Of a DNA stretch of 64,000 nt, positions 50,601-61,500 are shown in pieces. The notes under the pieces are model-generated. The model saw only the letters and a list, made by a program, of their open reading frames with translations. It made no database searches and had not been told where the DNA came from. A program made the translations under genes and the position numbers. The stretch's first letter is position 1. Each line of letters opens with the position of its first letter. The stretch lies in NCBI RefSeq assembly GCF_000150275.1, contig NW_002060975.1, positions 338,130-402,129 of the forward strand. Reading direction: 5' to 3'. The stretch is from Trichoplax adhaerens (Eukaryota > Placozoa > Uniplacotomia > Trichoplacea > Trichoplacidae).

Positions 50601-53600
50601 TTAGTCAAAATAAGAAAGAAGTTAAAAGACAAGCTGTGATTAATGGTATGTTTATGTAACATTAAAATTGAATCGTTAAATTATATCGACCATTATTTAA
50701 CAAATAAATATACTTTTTTCTTGATGGCAATAGAGCTTATACACACTGAAAAAGTGCATGTTAGAAATTTGAAAGTTTTAAAGAGGGTATGAATAAAGCC
50801 TAATAATTATATTTTATTGCAAAGCTCTCTACAATAACGGTACTATTATCCTATCCACTAGGTGTATTACAAACCCATGCTACGTAGCAGGCTATTTACA
50901 TCTGGTTTTATCTCTCTAATGTTTCCAAATTTGATCGAACTCTTAGACTTACATAGTAGGCTCAAACATATTTCATACTAATTTCCAGTGACTCTTTCTA
51001 CTGTATTCGCGCACATTTATATTTCTTACTAAATTCTACAGAATCACTATTAAGGAAAATGAAGGAACGACGAGCGAAATCTGAAATTGTGGAATTTATA
51101 GGCGATGTGATGCTGGATTCGGTATACGAATTTTACTTTTGAAATGTAGTACGGAATGCGTCAGGGAATGTTAATGCCAGTAAGTAATAATTGTCCTTTC
51201 CTCTTTATGCAATTGCAACAGTTTGATAAAAGTCCTGGTGATACCATGAAAGAAGCTTGTGCTAAATTTTGTAGCAATCAATCTACTGCTTTAGAAAAAT
51301 TGAAGGTATGAAATATAGCATTAGTTGCGTTATAATCACTGAAAATGACGAAATATTTGGTATATCTGTAGCATAATTCAAATATTTACCGTTTACTGGT
51401 AATCACATAGGTGATGCAGAGGAAAGATCAAAATATTCTATCTTTCGTTAGTGTAAGTATCCTCCGACACTATACTAATTTTTATATTTTTTTACTATAG
51501 AGCCATTAGCAATTTTGTTTCTTATTTAATATTGTATGATGCAAATATTCATAATACTACGCACTCAATAAATCTTACATGCGCGTGTTGCTATTTCAAA
51601 AGGAATGTGAAAATCACCCATTGTGTCGTCGTTTACGTTTGCAAGATTTAATTTCAACCGGATATAGGCGGTTGACGAAATATCCGTTATTACTAGAACA
51701 AGTTGCTAAGTACACCGCAGGTAAGGTGGTCACATATCCGATTTTGTTTGACTATTCTAATTTATTTTCCTTGCTTAGATTTAAAAAAAAATATGTAATC
51801 CCTAAATAGGTGATAAACCAGATTATAAAAACGTGCTGAAAGCAATTGAATGTACAAAGGTAAATAAAGTAATTTTTAGCATCTTACTCTTTTATGTACT
51901 TTATGAGTTATACATTATATATACGTATGAGAGCGAGCCTTTTACTATTTTATGAACTTGTTAAATCCTTTCACATAAGTACCTCGTGAAATTTATATTC
52001 ATTTCACATATGTATTATTGTAGGAAACGTTAGCATTTGTGAATCAAAGTATTAAGGATACGGAACAGGCTCAAAAATTATTGGATATACATAAAAAATT
52101 AGATCGCCGATCACTCGATCATTCAAACAATCCTGCTATAGCTGAATTTAAGGTAATTAGTAACTTTTGCAGCGCATAAAACGAATTTATTACACGTATC
52201 GTTTCAAAGTCTTATTGCTTTGTTGTAACACATCGATTGTTAGGGCTTTGATCTAACGCACCATACGCTACTGCACGATGGTAATCTAACCTGGAAAATT
52301 ACTAGCAAAAAGCCAATCGGTTTGAGCAAATTGCACATTATTTTAGCTCGTGCTAGGAGCATGTAAATTAGGAGCCGTTACCTGTTTTAATTGTTGATAA
52401 ATATATGCAATTTGTATTGTTATTGACCAGAATTAAAGGTATTACTTTTGGAAGAATACCTAGTCCTACTCCAAAAGCAAGATGAGAAGTACTGTCTAAA
52501 ATGTGAAAATGTTCAATCCGGACAAAACAGAGACGATAGCAGGGTATTTAATATAATCTATGTTGGATACTTACAAAATGACATTATGTCGTGCCGTATA
52601 TTCAACTAATAGTTTTTATCAATGTTATTCAGACTTTTCCCCCGCGCGAAAGTACCAGAAGCCCGATAATCAAGCTTGGCAATGTTATTGCTCGAGGAAA
52701 TGCTGCTGGTAAGATTAGACGATCATAGATTATGATTTAGGAATGACGTACTATGTCTTAACGCATTACTTTATGAAATATGTAGAGAAGACTGGTTTCT
52801 TTCTAGTCAATACATCACCAGTTGGTCCCCAAATTTATGAGTTAATTGCTGCTACGAAAAATGATAGAAATATGTAGGTTTAGAAATCATTTCATTGCAA
52901 GCATGTACAGTAATTGTAATTCTAGTTTTGATGCGAATTTTTATAATTCAAGATGGCTTGAGCAGATAAGTAAAACGAAAACTGAAATGGAGGCAAGACG
53001 AGGTTATTATCATTGAGCTTTTCTGTCTATGTAATTAAATTTACGCAGGTGTAACTTTTGGAATATAATTTACAGGGAGATCTCGACGTCCTGGATTGCT
53101 TGCTACTAGGACAAGTTTGACTACCGAGCTGGAAAAAAATGAGGATGATTCGTCTCCTATCAGTGAAACGAAACCGGATATTAAAAGCGAATTTTCGATA
53201 AACAGCACCGATGACGTTAAGAAATCTACAAACTCTGACGATGAAAATTTATCTTTAAGTGGTGATGAAGGTTAAATAATAGAATGAAAGGCAAAGTTTT
53301 TATAATTGGTTTGTTATATAATTTTTGTATTTTAAGTACAATTATACCTTATGGTGTAGCTACTGAACCGGAGCAAAATGCGAAATTAAGCGAAATATCT
53401 GATAAAGAAATCAATTTAAGTGTAACAGATACTAATAGTTTAACGGATTCAATAAACGTAAGTTTTAAGATTAAGTACTTAGACAGAATTTAACGCTTCT
53501 GCACAGATTCGATACAATGATTTGAAAATATTGCGTCATGTTTTTTTAAGAGCCAACATTTTAGCGAAGGGACTGGAATAATATTTTTATCATATTACTA

Positions 53601-55566
53601 TATTTAGAATTCTACTGTTACCACAGATGACCACATCTCTAACAAGGATAATTTTACAAACGTCCAGATTATAGGTATAAATACTGTTATATGCATATGC
53701 TACTAGCATTGCATATGTTGTTCATTGACAATGAAGTAAAGTACGAGTCTTCAAAAAATTTTTCTTCTTAATACTTTCTTAACTTGACACAGAAAAAATC
53801 AAGGAAAAAGATCGGCAAATTACGGCGTTGATGAGAGATAGATCGAAACTCTTGAATGAACTCAAAGTTAGTTAAAAGCTAATATTACTTGTCTATAATA
53901 TTGGTAGTCATTATTACCACGTGTAAAGAATATTTCATTAACATGGAATGTAATTATTGATAGGGCCTATCTCCTGCAATACCGACTGTAACTGATAATG
54001 ATATCCCCGTAGAGTGTAACGTAAGTTATTAAAAACGATGTGAATATGTACAATCACTCTCCGTAGGGATAATTGCTTATTGATGTATCTTGACATATCC
54101 TATTTACTGTAGAAAACTAATATTTGGAAAAGCATTGCGGTTCGGTAAGAAGTTTTACGTTGATAATATTTATAGCAAATGGTTGCTCGTATGAATATAG
54201 ACCTTATTACTTGCTCTTGTGTTATCAGTTGTAATTCAGATATTATTGACTGATACTACATTATAGTGAGATGAATTGATTTAACGTTGAATTTGTATCA
54301 TTTTCATTCGCAGAGACTTAGTGATTGATGCAAAATCCAACGGTTAGTTTGGCAAGATATAAAATAAATTGCTTAAATTCAGTACTAGAATAAGTCATGT
54401 ACCTTTTCTAATATTGAAAAATATATTTCTAGCTGGACAATTGAGAAGTTTAACCAGTGAATTAATAAGGCTTAATATAGATAATTTAAACTCAGGTAAA
54501 TATTGTATATAATTTATTTGTAACGTACATACATACATGATGTGAATTAGGCAATCATAAGGTAGATTATCCCGTTTTGTTAACATGTTGCTTTTTTGTT
54601 GATATTAAAATATATTTGATGTAAATCAATCAATTAGATGGGGCATATAGTGAAAAATTTTTAGAAGATCGGCAGTCTTCTTTGCAGGTATAGTAATAAG
54701 TTTGTTTGAAAAAAAATGATAAGAGTATCAATAAATCATCCTTACCGGTTATTATTGATATGGTATGGCAAAGTATTATAATGTACAATTATATTTTGAT
54801 TTTACTTTACTTGATACTAATTGTAGGAAAATGTCATTTCAATTTCGTCTGCAATTGATAATAAGCTGACACGATTATTGGTAAGAAATTGTTGACCTCA
54901 TTTTATGCTAGGAATTGTATAACATATAACCGATATTATAAATGGAGTTACCAATTCTTAATGTTTTATCTAAATAGGAAATAGTTCAAACTCCAAGTAC
55001 AATTGTTGAAAGGTAGGTATACTTTGTGATCTCATTAGTGGTCAATATTTGGACGTTAGCAGCAGTAGTTGTAAAGATTGTATTTTTTTTGCAATACCAA
55101 TTGAATAGAGAGGATGAACCCTGTAATGATGTAAAACGTAGTAATAGTGGTGGTCATGTGTCTGAACTAAGAAAGCAATTTGAAAGTCAAAGATCACCAG
55201 TATTACATAATTCTTCAAAAGCCGGTAAGTATACTGTACTAGTGAAATAATTGAATACATTGTAATTGATCTATTTCCTAATGATTGAAAATTGGCTTAG
55301 ATATTCCATTTTTGCAACAACGTGCGCGATTAAATAAGCAAGATAGATCTGATCATGTAAACAGTAACGAAACATTTACGATGGTAAGTATCATAAAGTG
55401 AGAAAATATTATTTCATCATGTTAAGTATGTCATCAAATTGATTGGTTTGTGATTGTATCTACATAATTTTAGCCGATAGCTACAGATCGTCAAACTCCT
55501 GATGTGGAAAATAATGACAACTTTACCATTGGATCTCCTGATAGTGAAGGCGTATTCACTATCTAG
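43265..55566 (+). CDS. ARHGEF12: PDZ-RGS-like-C1-DH-PH Rho guanine nucleotide exchange factor (ARHGEF11/12, DRhoGEF2 type)
   Basis: About 60 small exons encode about 1,500 aa, close to human ARHGEF11/12. The PDZ domain has GFTVSGDNPVFVQSV and AGIQRGDRIVK. A coiled coil follows, then an RGS-like domain (AHIAVFLHYLIS, LFYLVSEVYEN, KRTLGLGSLFGD), a C1 zinc finger, a Ser/acidic linker, DH, PH and a long tail. Such proteins link G12/13 subunits (RGS-like domain) and plexin-type receptors (PDZ) to RhoA activation by DH-PH at the membrane. Exon 1 is 43265-43409; the last is 55474-55566 (TAG). The symbol is a family label: a single invertebrate gene would be co-orthologous to ARHGEF1/11/12. One intron after 50095 appears to use a GC donor. 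The frame meets TAA at 53273 unless the GTTAAA donor at 53271 is used; I prefer the spliced form. Confidence 0.92.
45618..46072 (+). other. RhoGEF coiled-coil exons after PDZ
   Basis: Exons near 45618-45700, 45834-45885 and 45971-46061 encode a charged helical stretch (IPEQIAKLESMLVNDERYL, then LLGRKTALEKRLKSLRASLN), followed by a Thr/Ser-rich spacer to the RGS-like domain. Human ARHGEF11/12 also have a helical region here. Confidence 0.7.
46776..47896 (+). other. RhoGEF RGS-like (LH) domain exons
   Basis: Six exons starting 46776. Residues VEDIGPFCDFNVLRTKPAH, IAVFLHYLIS, LFYLVSEVYENKSGHYKDV, then FDFLIDDTLKN and the conserved end RTLGLGSLFGDSEL identify the LARG-family LH domain that binds activated Galpha12/13. 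The acidic N-terminal motif that gives GAP activity in ARHGEF1/11 is represented by DDEFDTDSDE in the preceding exon (near 46675-46700). Confidence 0.87.
48606..49042 (+). other. RhoGEF C1 zinc-finger exons
   Basis: Two exons, about 48606-48719 and 48903-49038. They encode GHQLCLTAFANTTFCANC, IWGISSNGYQCQ and CHCNFHKGPC...C. The ligand spacing fits a C1 domain (H-x12-C-x2-C-x13-C-x2-C-x4-H), with one extra residue before the next Cys. Drosophila DRhoGEF2 has a C1 domain in this place; human ARHGEF11/12 do not. Confidence 0.82.
50428..52152 (+). other. RhoGEF DH (Dbl homology) domain exons
   Basis: Ten exons. CR1 reads ELIHTEKVHVRNLKVL; CR2 region reads LFTSGFISLMFPNLIELLDL; then IVEFIGDVMLDSFDKSPG, and CR3 CRRLRLQDLISTGYRRLTKY with PLLLEQV. 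The last exon ends LDHSNNPAIAEFK, matching the human SNPLAAEFK. This is the catalytic exchange domain for RhoA. Confidence 0.92.
52244..53002 (+). other. RhoGEF PH domain exons
   Basis: Five exons. LLHDGNLTWKITSKKPI (52244-52319) joins in phase to ELKVLLLEEYLVLLQKQDEK, then SPIIKLGNVIARG, TGFFLVNTSPVGPQIYELIA and MAWLEQISKT-like W-containing helix end. It matches the PH domain directly following DH in ARHGEF11. Confidence 0.88.
53076..55566 (+). other. RhoGEF C-terminal tail exons
   Basis: Exon 53076-53270 is Ser/Asp-rich. About 13 short exons follow, from 53360-53457 to 55474-55566, encoding a low-complexity tail with helical pieces EKIKEKDRQITALMRDRSKL and GQLRSLTSELIRLNIDNLN and ending EGVFTI-stop. 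Assignment to the RhoGEF rests on phase continuity and uniform intron style. The alternative is a separate gene starting at ATG 53284 with a signal-peptide-like start. Confidence 0.6.
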
Positions 55567-57615
55567 AAGTTACACTATTTTCGTATTGCAAGTGGTTGAT
55601 TACAGATTGAAATGTAGTGATGATCCATTGGACAGTGCTACAGAAGTATCTATATGTTTGTGTATGCGTGTGCTATTTGTGTGTGTGTGTGTGTGTGTGT
55701 ATGTGATACGTATACGTATCATCAAATATTTGATATTTCAATGTTGCGAGCAATGTACATCATCGGCCACTACTAATTACTGTTTTTAATATATTTTTCG
55801 GGTTAATTTTAAAAAAAATTATCTATTGTACATGATAAATTTACTAAGCGACAAAGGGAAATTGTGGGTTATAGCTATAAGATGATGACATCAGTTTTTT
55901 TCATTGTCGTTGTATTTTATTGATCCACTTTTATTATTGTAAAGAAAGCTAGCGTCTGGAGAGAAGCTTAGCTTAGATGGATGTAGAAGTAATTATGTAA
56001 CGGTTTTAATGCCTAGTTTGTTTTTACCTAGCTGTAGGTTACAGAACATATTTTGTACTATATCGAATTTGTCTTGTACGATATAGAGTGTATTGGATAT
56101 CATTTTTGAGGCGAATTATGGATATATTTGTAGTGTATTATTACCTATTAGGATATCGATCTAGATAGGAAAGATATTAATCAGCGTTTAGTTAATGATG
56201 AAATTGCCATGTATGGAGATTGGCCTTACTGTTATTGAATAGTATAGATTGATAGCAATCCATTTTAAATTTTTTAAATTCGATACCGTATTTTACGTGT
56301 TATTAGTGGACATACTATTCTAACCATGATACCTATTGGTTTGTTGGAAATGGACATGTATGGAATTTTAAATATCCAGCATTGACATTGTTTTATCATT
56401 CTTTATTAACCATGTGTAATATCTAAGTCAAAGGAATATATCATCTATGACTGCAGTCATTCAAGGTAATTGTGTTACCATAATGTAAAAACAACACAGT
56501 GATGTGTTTTAAATCTTTCCTTGGGCATGACAATTGATAAGCAATCTAGCCTATAAGTGTAAGTACGACAGCATACCACTACGTACTAACAATCAATAAA
56601 GCTTTAAACGCCTTTCGATAGAAATATCGATGTTATGGACATTGTATAGTATTGATAGAGTTTTTGTGCATATACATTTATTATACAGTACAGCGAGTAG
56701 AGAGCATAGAGCTACTGCAACCTTGGTCATGTTAACAGTATTGCTGTCGACAGTGTCTTTTTTTTTTTAGTGCGAGTAGTCCATGGTATTATCAACAGGC
56801 CAAGTCTATGTCAATACGATACTGCTCCACCTCCGCCATGTTTGCAACATTCCTTCGTTGCTATCAGGCAGTAGGATACAGTGCTGTTGCAACCTCTATC
56901 ATCATGTTTGCCACATCTCATCGTCATCGTTGTTGAGCTTCTTGAAAGCCTAGAGGTTGTATAATTTTTCCCTTTACCTGTACCTGTATGATTCAAACCA
57001 ACCAACGTTTTTCTTCTTCTTGGAATAGGATGCATATTAGCCTATTCGGTATGCGCCGTTAGATTCTCCACTAGCTCCAAAAGTCGACAGACTACAGGAC
57101 AGAGCGAGAGCGGCTAATTTACTGCATTAAATTCATAAATTTTACGCTCTATGGGATTGAACGCTGCAAAAAATATTGGGATCATATGTAATCTACTGTG
57201 CTACTACATTGCATAGAGTTAAATTGTCCTAGACCCGGACCCATTGCAGCAGCCACATGACCAACTCGTCAACGCTGTAGAGATCATATATAATATTTTC
57301 CCTATCATATTCTATCATCGTATCCTATAACATTAGCCAGTTATCCAGACCAATCCGAACGTACGATGTACGATGGCGTAAAGTATTTACTTACGAGCCA
57401 ATGAAGCCGACATAGACGGATAGACCAATTTCAATACCATCATACACTCTGACCATGACTATTTTGGCTAGCAAAGTCGGCGGATTCAATCTCGTATTCT
57501 ATAATTGTATTTTGAATTGAAATGTGTAACATTTGAATAGCAATATTATATACTGTATGACAATATACGCTTTCACTTCATGATCAGTAGCATCAAAATA
57601 GTGCAAACATACTGT
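55567..57615. other. RhoGEF 3' flank and intergenic
   Basis: No supported exon. Includes a GT dinucleotide run near 55679-55702, close to the RhoGEF stop and probably in its 3'UTR, and an AATAAA near 56595 that could serve as a polyadenylation signal but is rather far away. A T-run lies at 56760. Confidence 0.5.
55679..55702. repeat. GT dinucleotide microsatellite
   Basis: About eleven GT units in a row. A second simple repeat, a TA run, lies in a RhoGEF intron at about 44134-44151. Confidence 0.9.
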
Positions 57616-58165
57616 AGTGTCCAGTCCAGTCCGTCCTCTCTAGTCCTGTCCAGTCAATGTCACCCTTTTAGCGAGCACCCCTACCATGGGAAAGGATCAC
57701 CATCCATGTCAAATCATTTCTTCAGTCCAGTCTAGTCCAGTCCGTCCTATCTAGTCCTGTCCAGTCAATGCCACCCCTAGCGAGTAAGCCTACCATGGGA
57801 AAGGATCACCATCCATGTCAAATCCTATCTTCAGTCCAGTCCAGTCCTTCCACTCCATTCCAGTCCGTCCTATCCCGTCCGGTCCACCCCACCCCTAGCG
57901 AGTAAGTCTACCATAGGAAAGGATCACCATCCATGTGAAATCCTATCTTCAGTCCAGTCCTGTCCGCTCTAGTCAAGTCCGTCCTATCCCGTCCGGTCCA
58001 CCCCACCCCTAGCGAGTAAGATAACCATAGGAAAGGATCACCATCCATGTGAAATCCTATCTTCAGTCCAGTCCCGTCCTGTCCTGTCCTGTCCAGTCCC
58101 GTCCACTCCAGTCCTGTCCACTCGAGTCCAGTCCGTCCTATCCCGTCCAGTCCACCCTGTCAGGA
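57616..58165. repeat. Four-copy tandem array with AGTCC core
   Basis: A unit of about 110-116 bp repeats with the anchor word GGATCACCATCCATGT at about 57695, 57804, 57921 and 58035. Between the anchors are variable runs of CCAGTCC/CCGTCC pentamer-like words and a CACCCCTAGCGAGTAAG block. The last unit expands the pentamer stretch to about 58155. Open frames here, such as 58038-58229 (-), translate the repeat and are not genes. Confidence 0.9.
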
Positions 58166-58501
58166 AGAGAAAAAAAAGTGTGACTGGCGCAATGCCGTGA
58201 CGGCCACCCGCATACGGACATGCAGACACTGGACAATGGTCCCCATTGAGACCGTTTCAATGCAAGACCTCGTGTAAAAGCATGAGACGGTAGTAGAGTG
58301 GGTTTTGCGTCGACTATGACTAGGCTGGCGTGACGGAAGAGCTTGACTATAGCGTATGAAGTATGTTTTTAGTGGTGGTTGGAAAACGATTGTCCGCTAG
58401 CTTGGCTTAGTGGAGGAGAGAAAGACCAACAATATTTGCAATTCTTGCTTGCAAGACGCTGCCCAATTTCTCATCGCTTTTGCAAATTGAAGTGGAATAG
58501 A

Positions 58502-61500
58502 ATGAACAGCCATCGACCAGGAATGAATGGACCACCACCGTCTTACCATCAGGTTTGTAGACTAGAGTAAAGGATGATGCAAGTCAAATAGGTCATACAC
58601 AGGGTTGACAAGGGAGGAAAAGAGGGGAAAAGTGCGCCATCAAGCGGAGAAACCATTGCAATCCTTCCAAGCGCGATCGGGAAAGATCATTTCTCCACCA
58701 TCGAATGGCGATCCATCGCTGTTTTCTTCTTCACTTTCATGCGGTAGACGATCACATTGGAAAAGGGGATACAGCATGCTATTCCATGTATTGGCTAATC
58801 CGATAGAGAAAGTCATTGATAGCGACATGCTATGGGACAAGAAGGAAACAACAGCCAAACCACTGCATCATGCCGATCGATCCTTTTTTAGCCATTTCAA
58901 GCATGATTCAACCAACGGTGCAATCATGGTAGCAATATACGATGAAGGCGAGAGGGAAAGACCTTTATTTTCATCAAGTCCATTACAAAGAAGAGATGGA
59001 CAGCAAACTAGTTCATTCTTTCACTTTGGACTTTTCGTCGATAGGCCGTCATCATTGCAACGTCTAATTGACGACATTGCTGACATACTTGTTCACCAGT
59101 AGGGAGAGGGCCACTTTTCTGCACATGCCAACACTGCTTTCCAATCCTATTCTTAGTGAGGATAGGAGCGATTTCAACCTTCCTTAGTATCATACAGTCA
59201 ATAATTAGGCATGGAGAAAAAAAAAAGGGGAATAGCTTATCCGTTCTTCATTGGAAACCCATCATCGACATGCCGCGCTTATAGGACATTGACTACCACC
59301 AAAAATAGTTTCCATCAAGAATGGAAAAAAGATTCATTTTTCCCATCATCCAATGGCTCCTTTTTTTTTTTCAATCATGCGATGATGGACGACATTCAAT
59401 CAGTGAACCTCAAGGACAAGCGATCAACATAGAGAAAAATAGGCAAGACTCCAATACAGAGTCTATTCTTCACTCATTTCATTCCTAAAGCTATCCTCTT
59501 TTTACCTTGGCTTCTACCGACAGGACAAGGCCGATATTTTCCCGTCGGTAGTACAGTAAAATAACCCCTTTTTCCTATCCTCTAATCACTCCTTTTCAAT
59601 CGTACAACAAATCCAGGATATTCAACGTTTGAATTTCATCATCATCATCATGCAATCCATGGACAGTGATCGAGGGAAAGCGTTAGATAGGTAATCTTCC
59701 CTTCTTTCCAAGCCATCATCGACATGGCTTTGCCTCTAGTTCAACGACGTCACTGATATTTTCCATCGCTAGTAAAATCGTTAACATAGACTACCAGCGG
59801 AACGCTCTTTTAATCCATCCTACCACGATACAAGCACTAGGCAAGCAAGATTATACCCTCGTCCTCTTGGGTGGAAGGAAATGCAAAACGTTAGTCAGCA
59901 TTCAGTTTTTCATCCCTTCACGATCGGCATCGTCTTCAAAGTTTGAAGTAAATGAAGACTGGTTGACATTTTGACTGTCCATCGGTAGTCCACTTCAATT
60001 GTAGTGTTGTTTGTTCTTTCCTAAACAGTCCGATTTCGGCCTTGAACAACATCCTATTCAAGGATCATTTGAATCTGGTTGTATTTTTCTATTCTACGGG
60101 ATGATCATTCGCTTGATTCTGTACTCAGCCATAACCCTATCCAGTCAAAAGAGTAGACACAGACCCTACGCACTAAATCGACTTCTCGTTGGTGTCTATC
60201 CATCCCTTTTTTTCCCACCTTTAACTCTGGATATGGACATCCAATTTGAAATGATTTATTCATTTTTTACAACACATTGATACGTTCAAGTTGTTTTGAC
60301 TTCCAATATTAATAGCGATCGCCATGATGACTCATAGTATGCGATAATAACTAGATCAATGCCAACAGTATTAAAAATTCATCAGTCTTCCTTTCTGTCG
60401 CCGTTGTTGTCCATCAAACGACAACTAAATCACAAGCAAAAAGTTCTCTTAGCGTAAAATAGGGACAATCCTTACTTCCAGTCAATTCAAAACTTGGACA
60501 TTCTCAACTACATTGACCGTGACATTCATTCCATCATATCCTTAAAAATGGGCACAGTCAACGAATCATTCTGCTTGGTAATGCTTCCCTTTCTGACAAC
60601 ATAATGATGTCAATGAATTCGATCACAGAGTGGAATACATCTTGTATCCATCAACGTGTAGTTTACAATCGAGATTGATCATCTTAACCAGGCTAAACAT
60701 GAATGACATGGTATCCATGTGCACTATTCCATCATAGACGATAGGATGATGCCGATGATTAGCTAGACTAGGCAGTAGAATACATCGAGTGTCCATCAAG
60801 TTATACAAACATATCCATGTTCTTAACTAGTGTAAAAATGACATTTGTCCATGTCCGATAGTCGATACAATAATGGCGATGATGAGCTAGACCACGGACT
60901 AGAGAATGCATCTTGTATCCATAAAGTATACAACATATCGATCTTATGAACTAGTCTAAAAATGACATGAACGATAGGATGTTGTAGTACTTTAACTTGG
61001 CTCATAAGAACAATCGTAGATGTACGATAGCCTATTCCCTAGTCGACAACATGATGATGAGCTAGAAGTACATCTTGTTCACTAGTTTACAATAAAATTT
61101 AGAAATAGGCTATGCCATCATAAGCTAGACTAGAAATACATCTTGTATCCCATAAAGTATACAACTTTGCGATCTTGTTAACTAAGCTAAAAAAATGAGA
61201 AGAAGAATGATACTTGTGCGATAGCCATCACATACAGCATCATGATGGTAATTAGACTAGAAGGTAGAATAGGTCGAATTATTTATTCGGGTATTTCCAT
61301 CAGGTTGACAATACATCAATTTCCTTAATAAGGCTACCAATGAAATTGGTACATCGACGTAGGATAGCCTTTCTCATCCTACGGGTAGACTACACAATCC
61401 TATTGGAACTGGTTTGATGCTTCTTCCAACCAAGATACGAATCTCCCACATAACTGTATCCTAGACTAAATTAAAAGTGGATACCAGTTACCATCCTCTG

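Noticed and set aside
53284-53493. Separate secreted protein starting MKGKVFIIGLLYNF
   Set aside because: Kept only as an alternative: the downstream exons join the RhoGEF in phase and share its intron style, so a separate gene is the less simple reading.
58038-58229. 63-codon minus frame rich in TGQDRTG
   Set aside because: It is the translation of the AGTCC tandem repeat.
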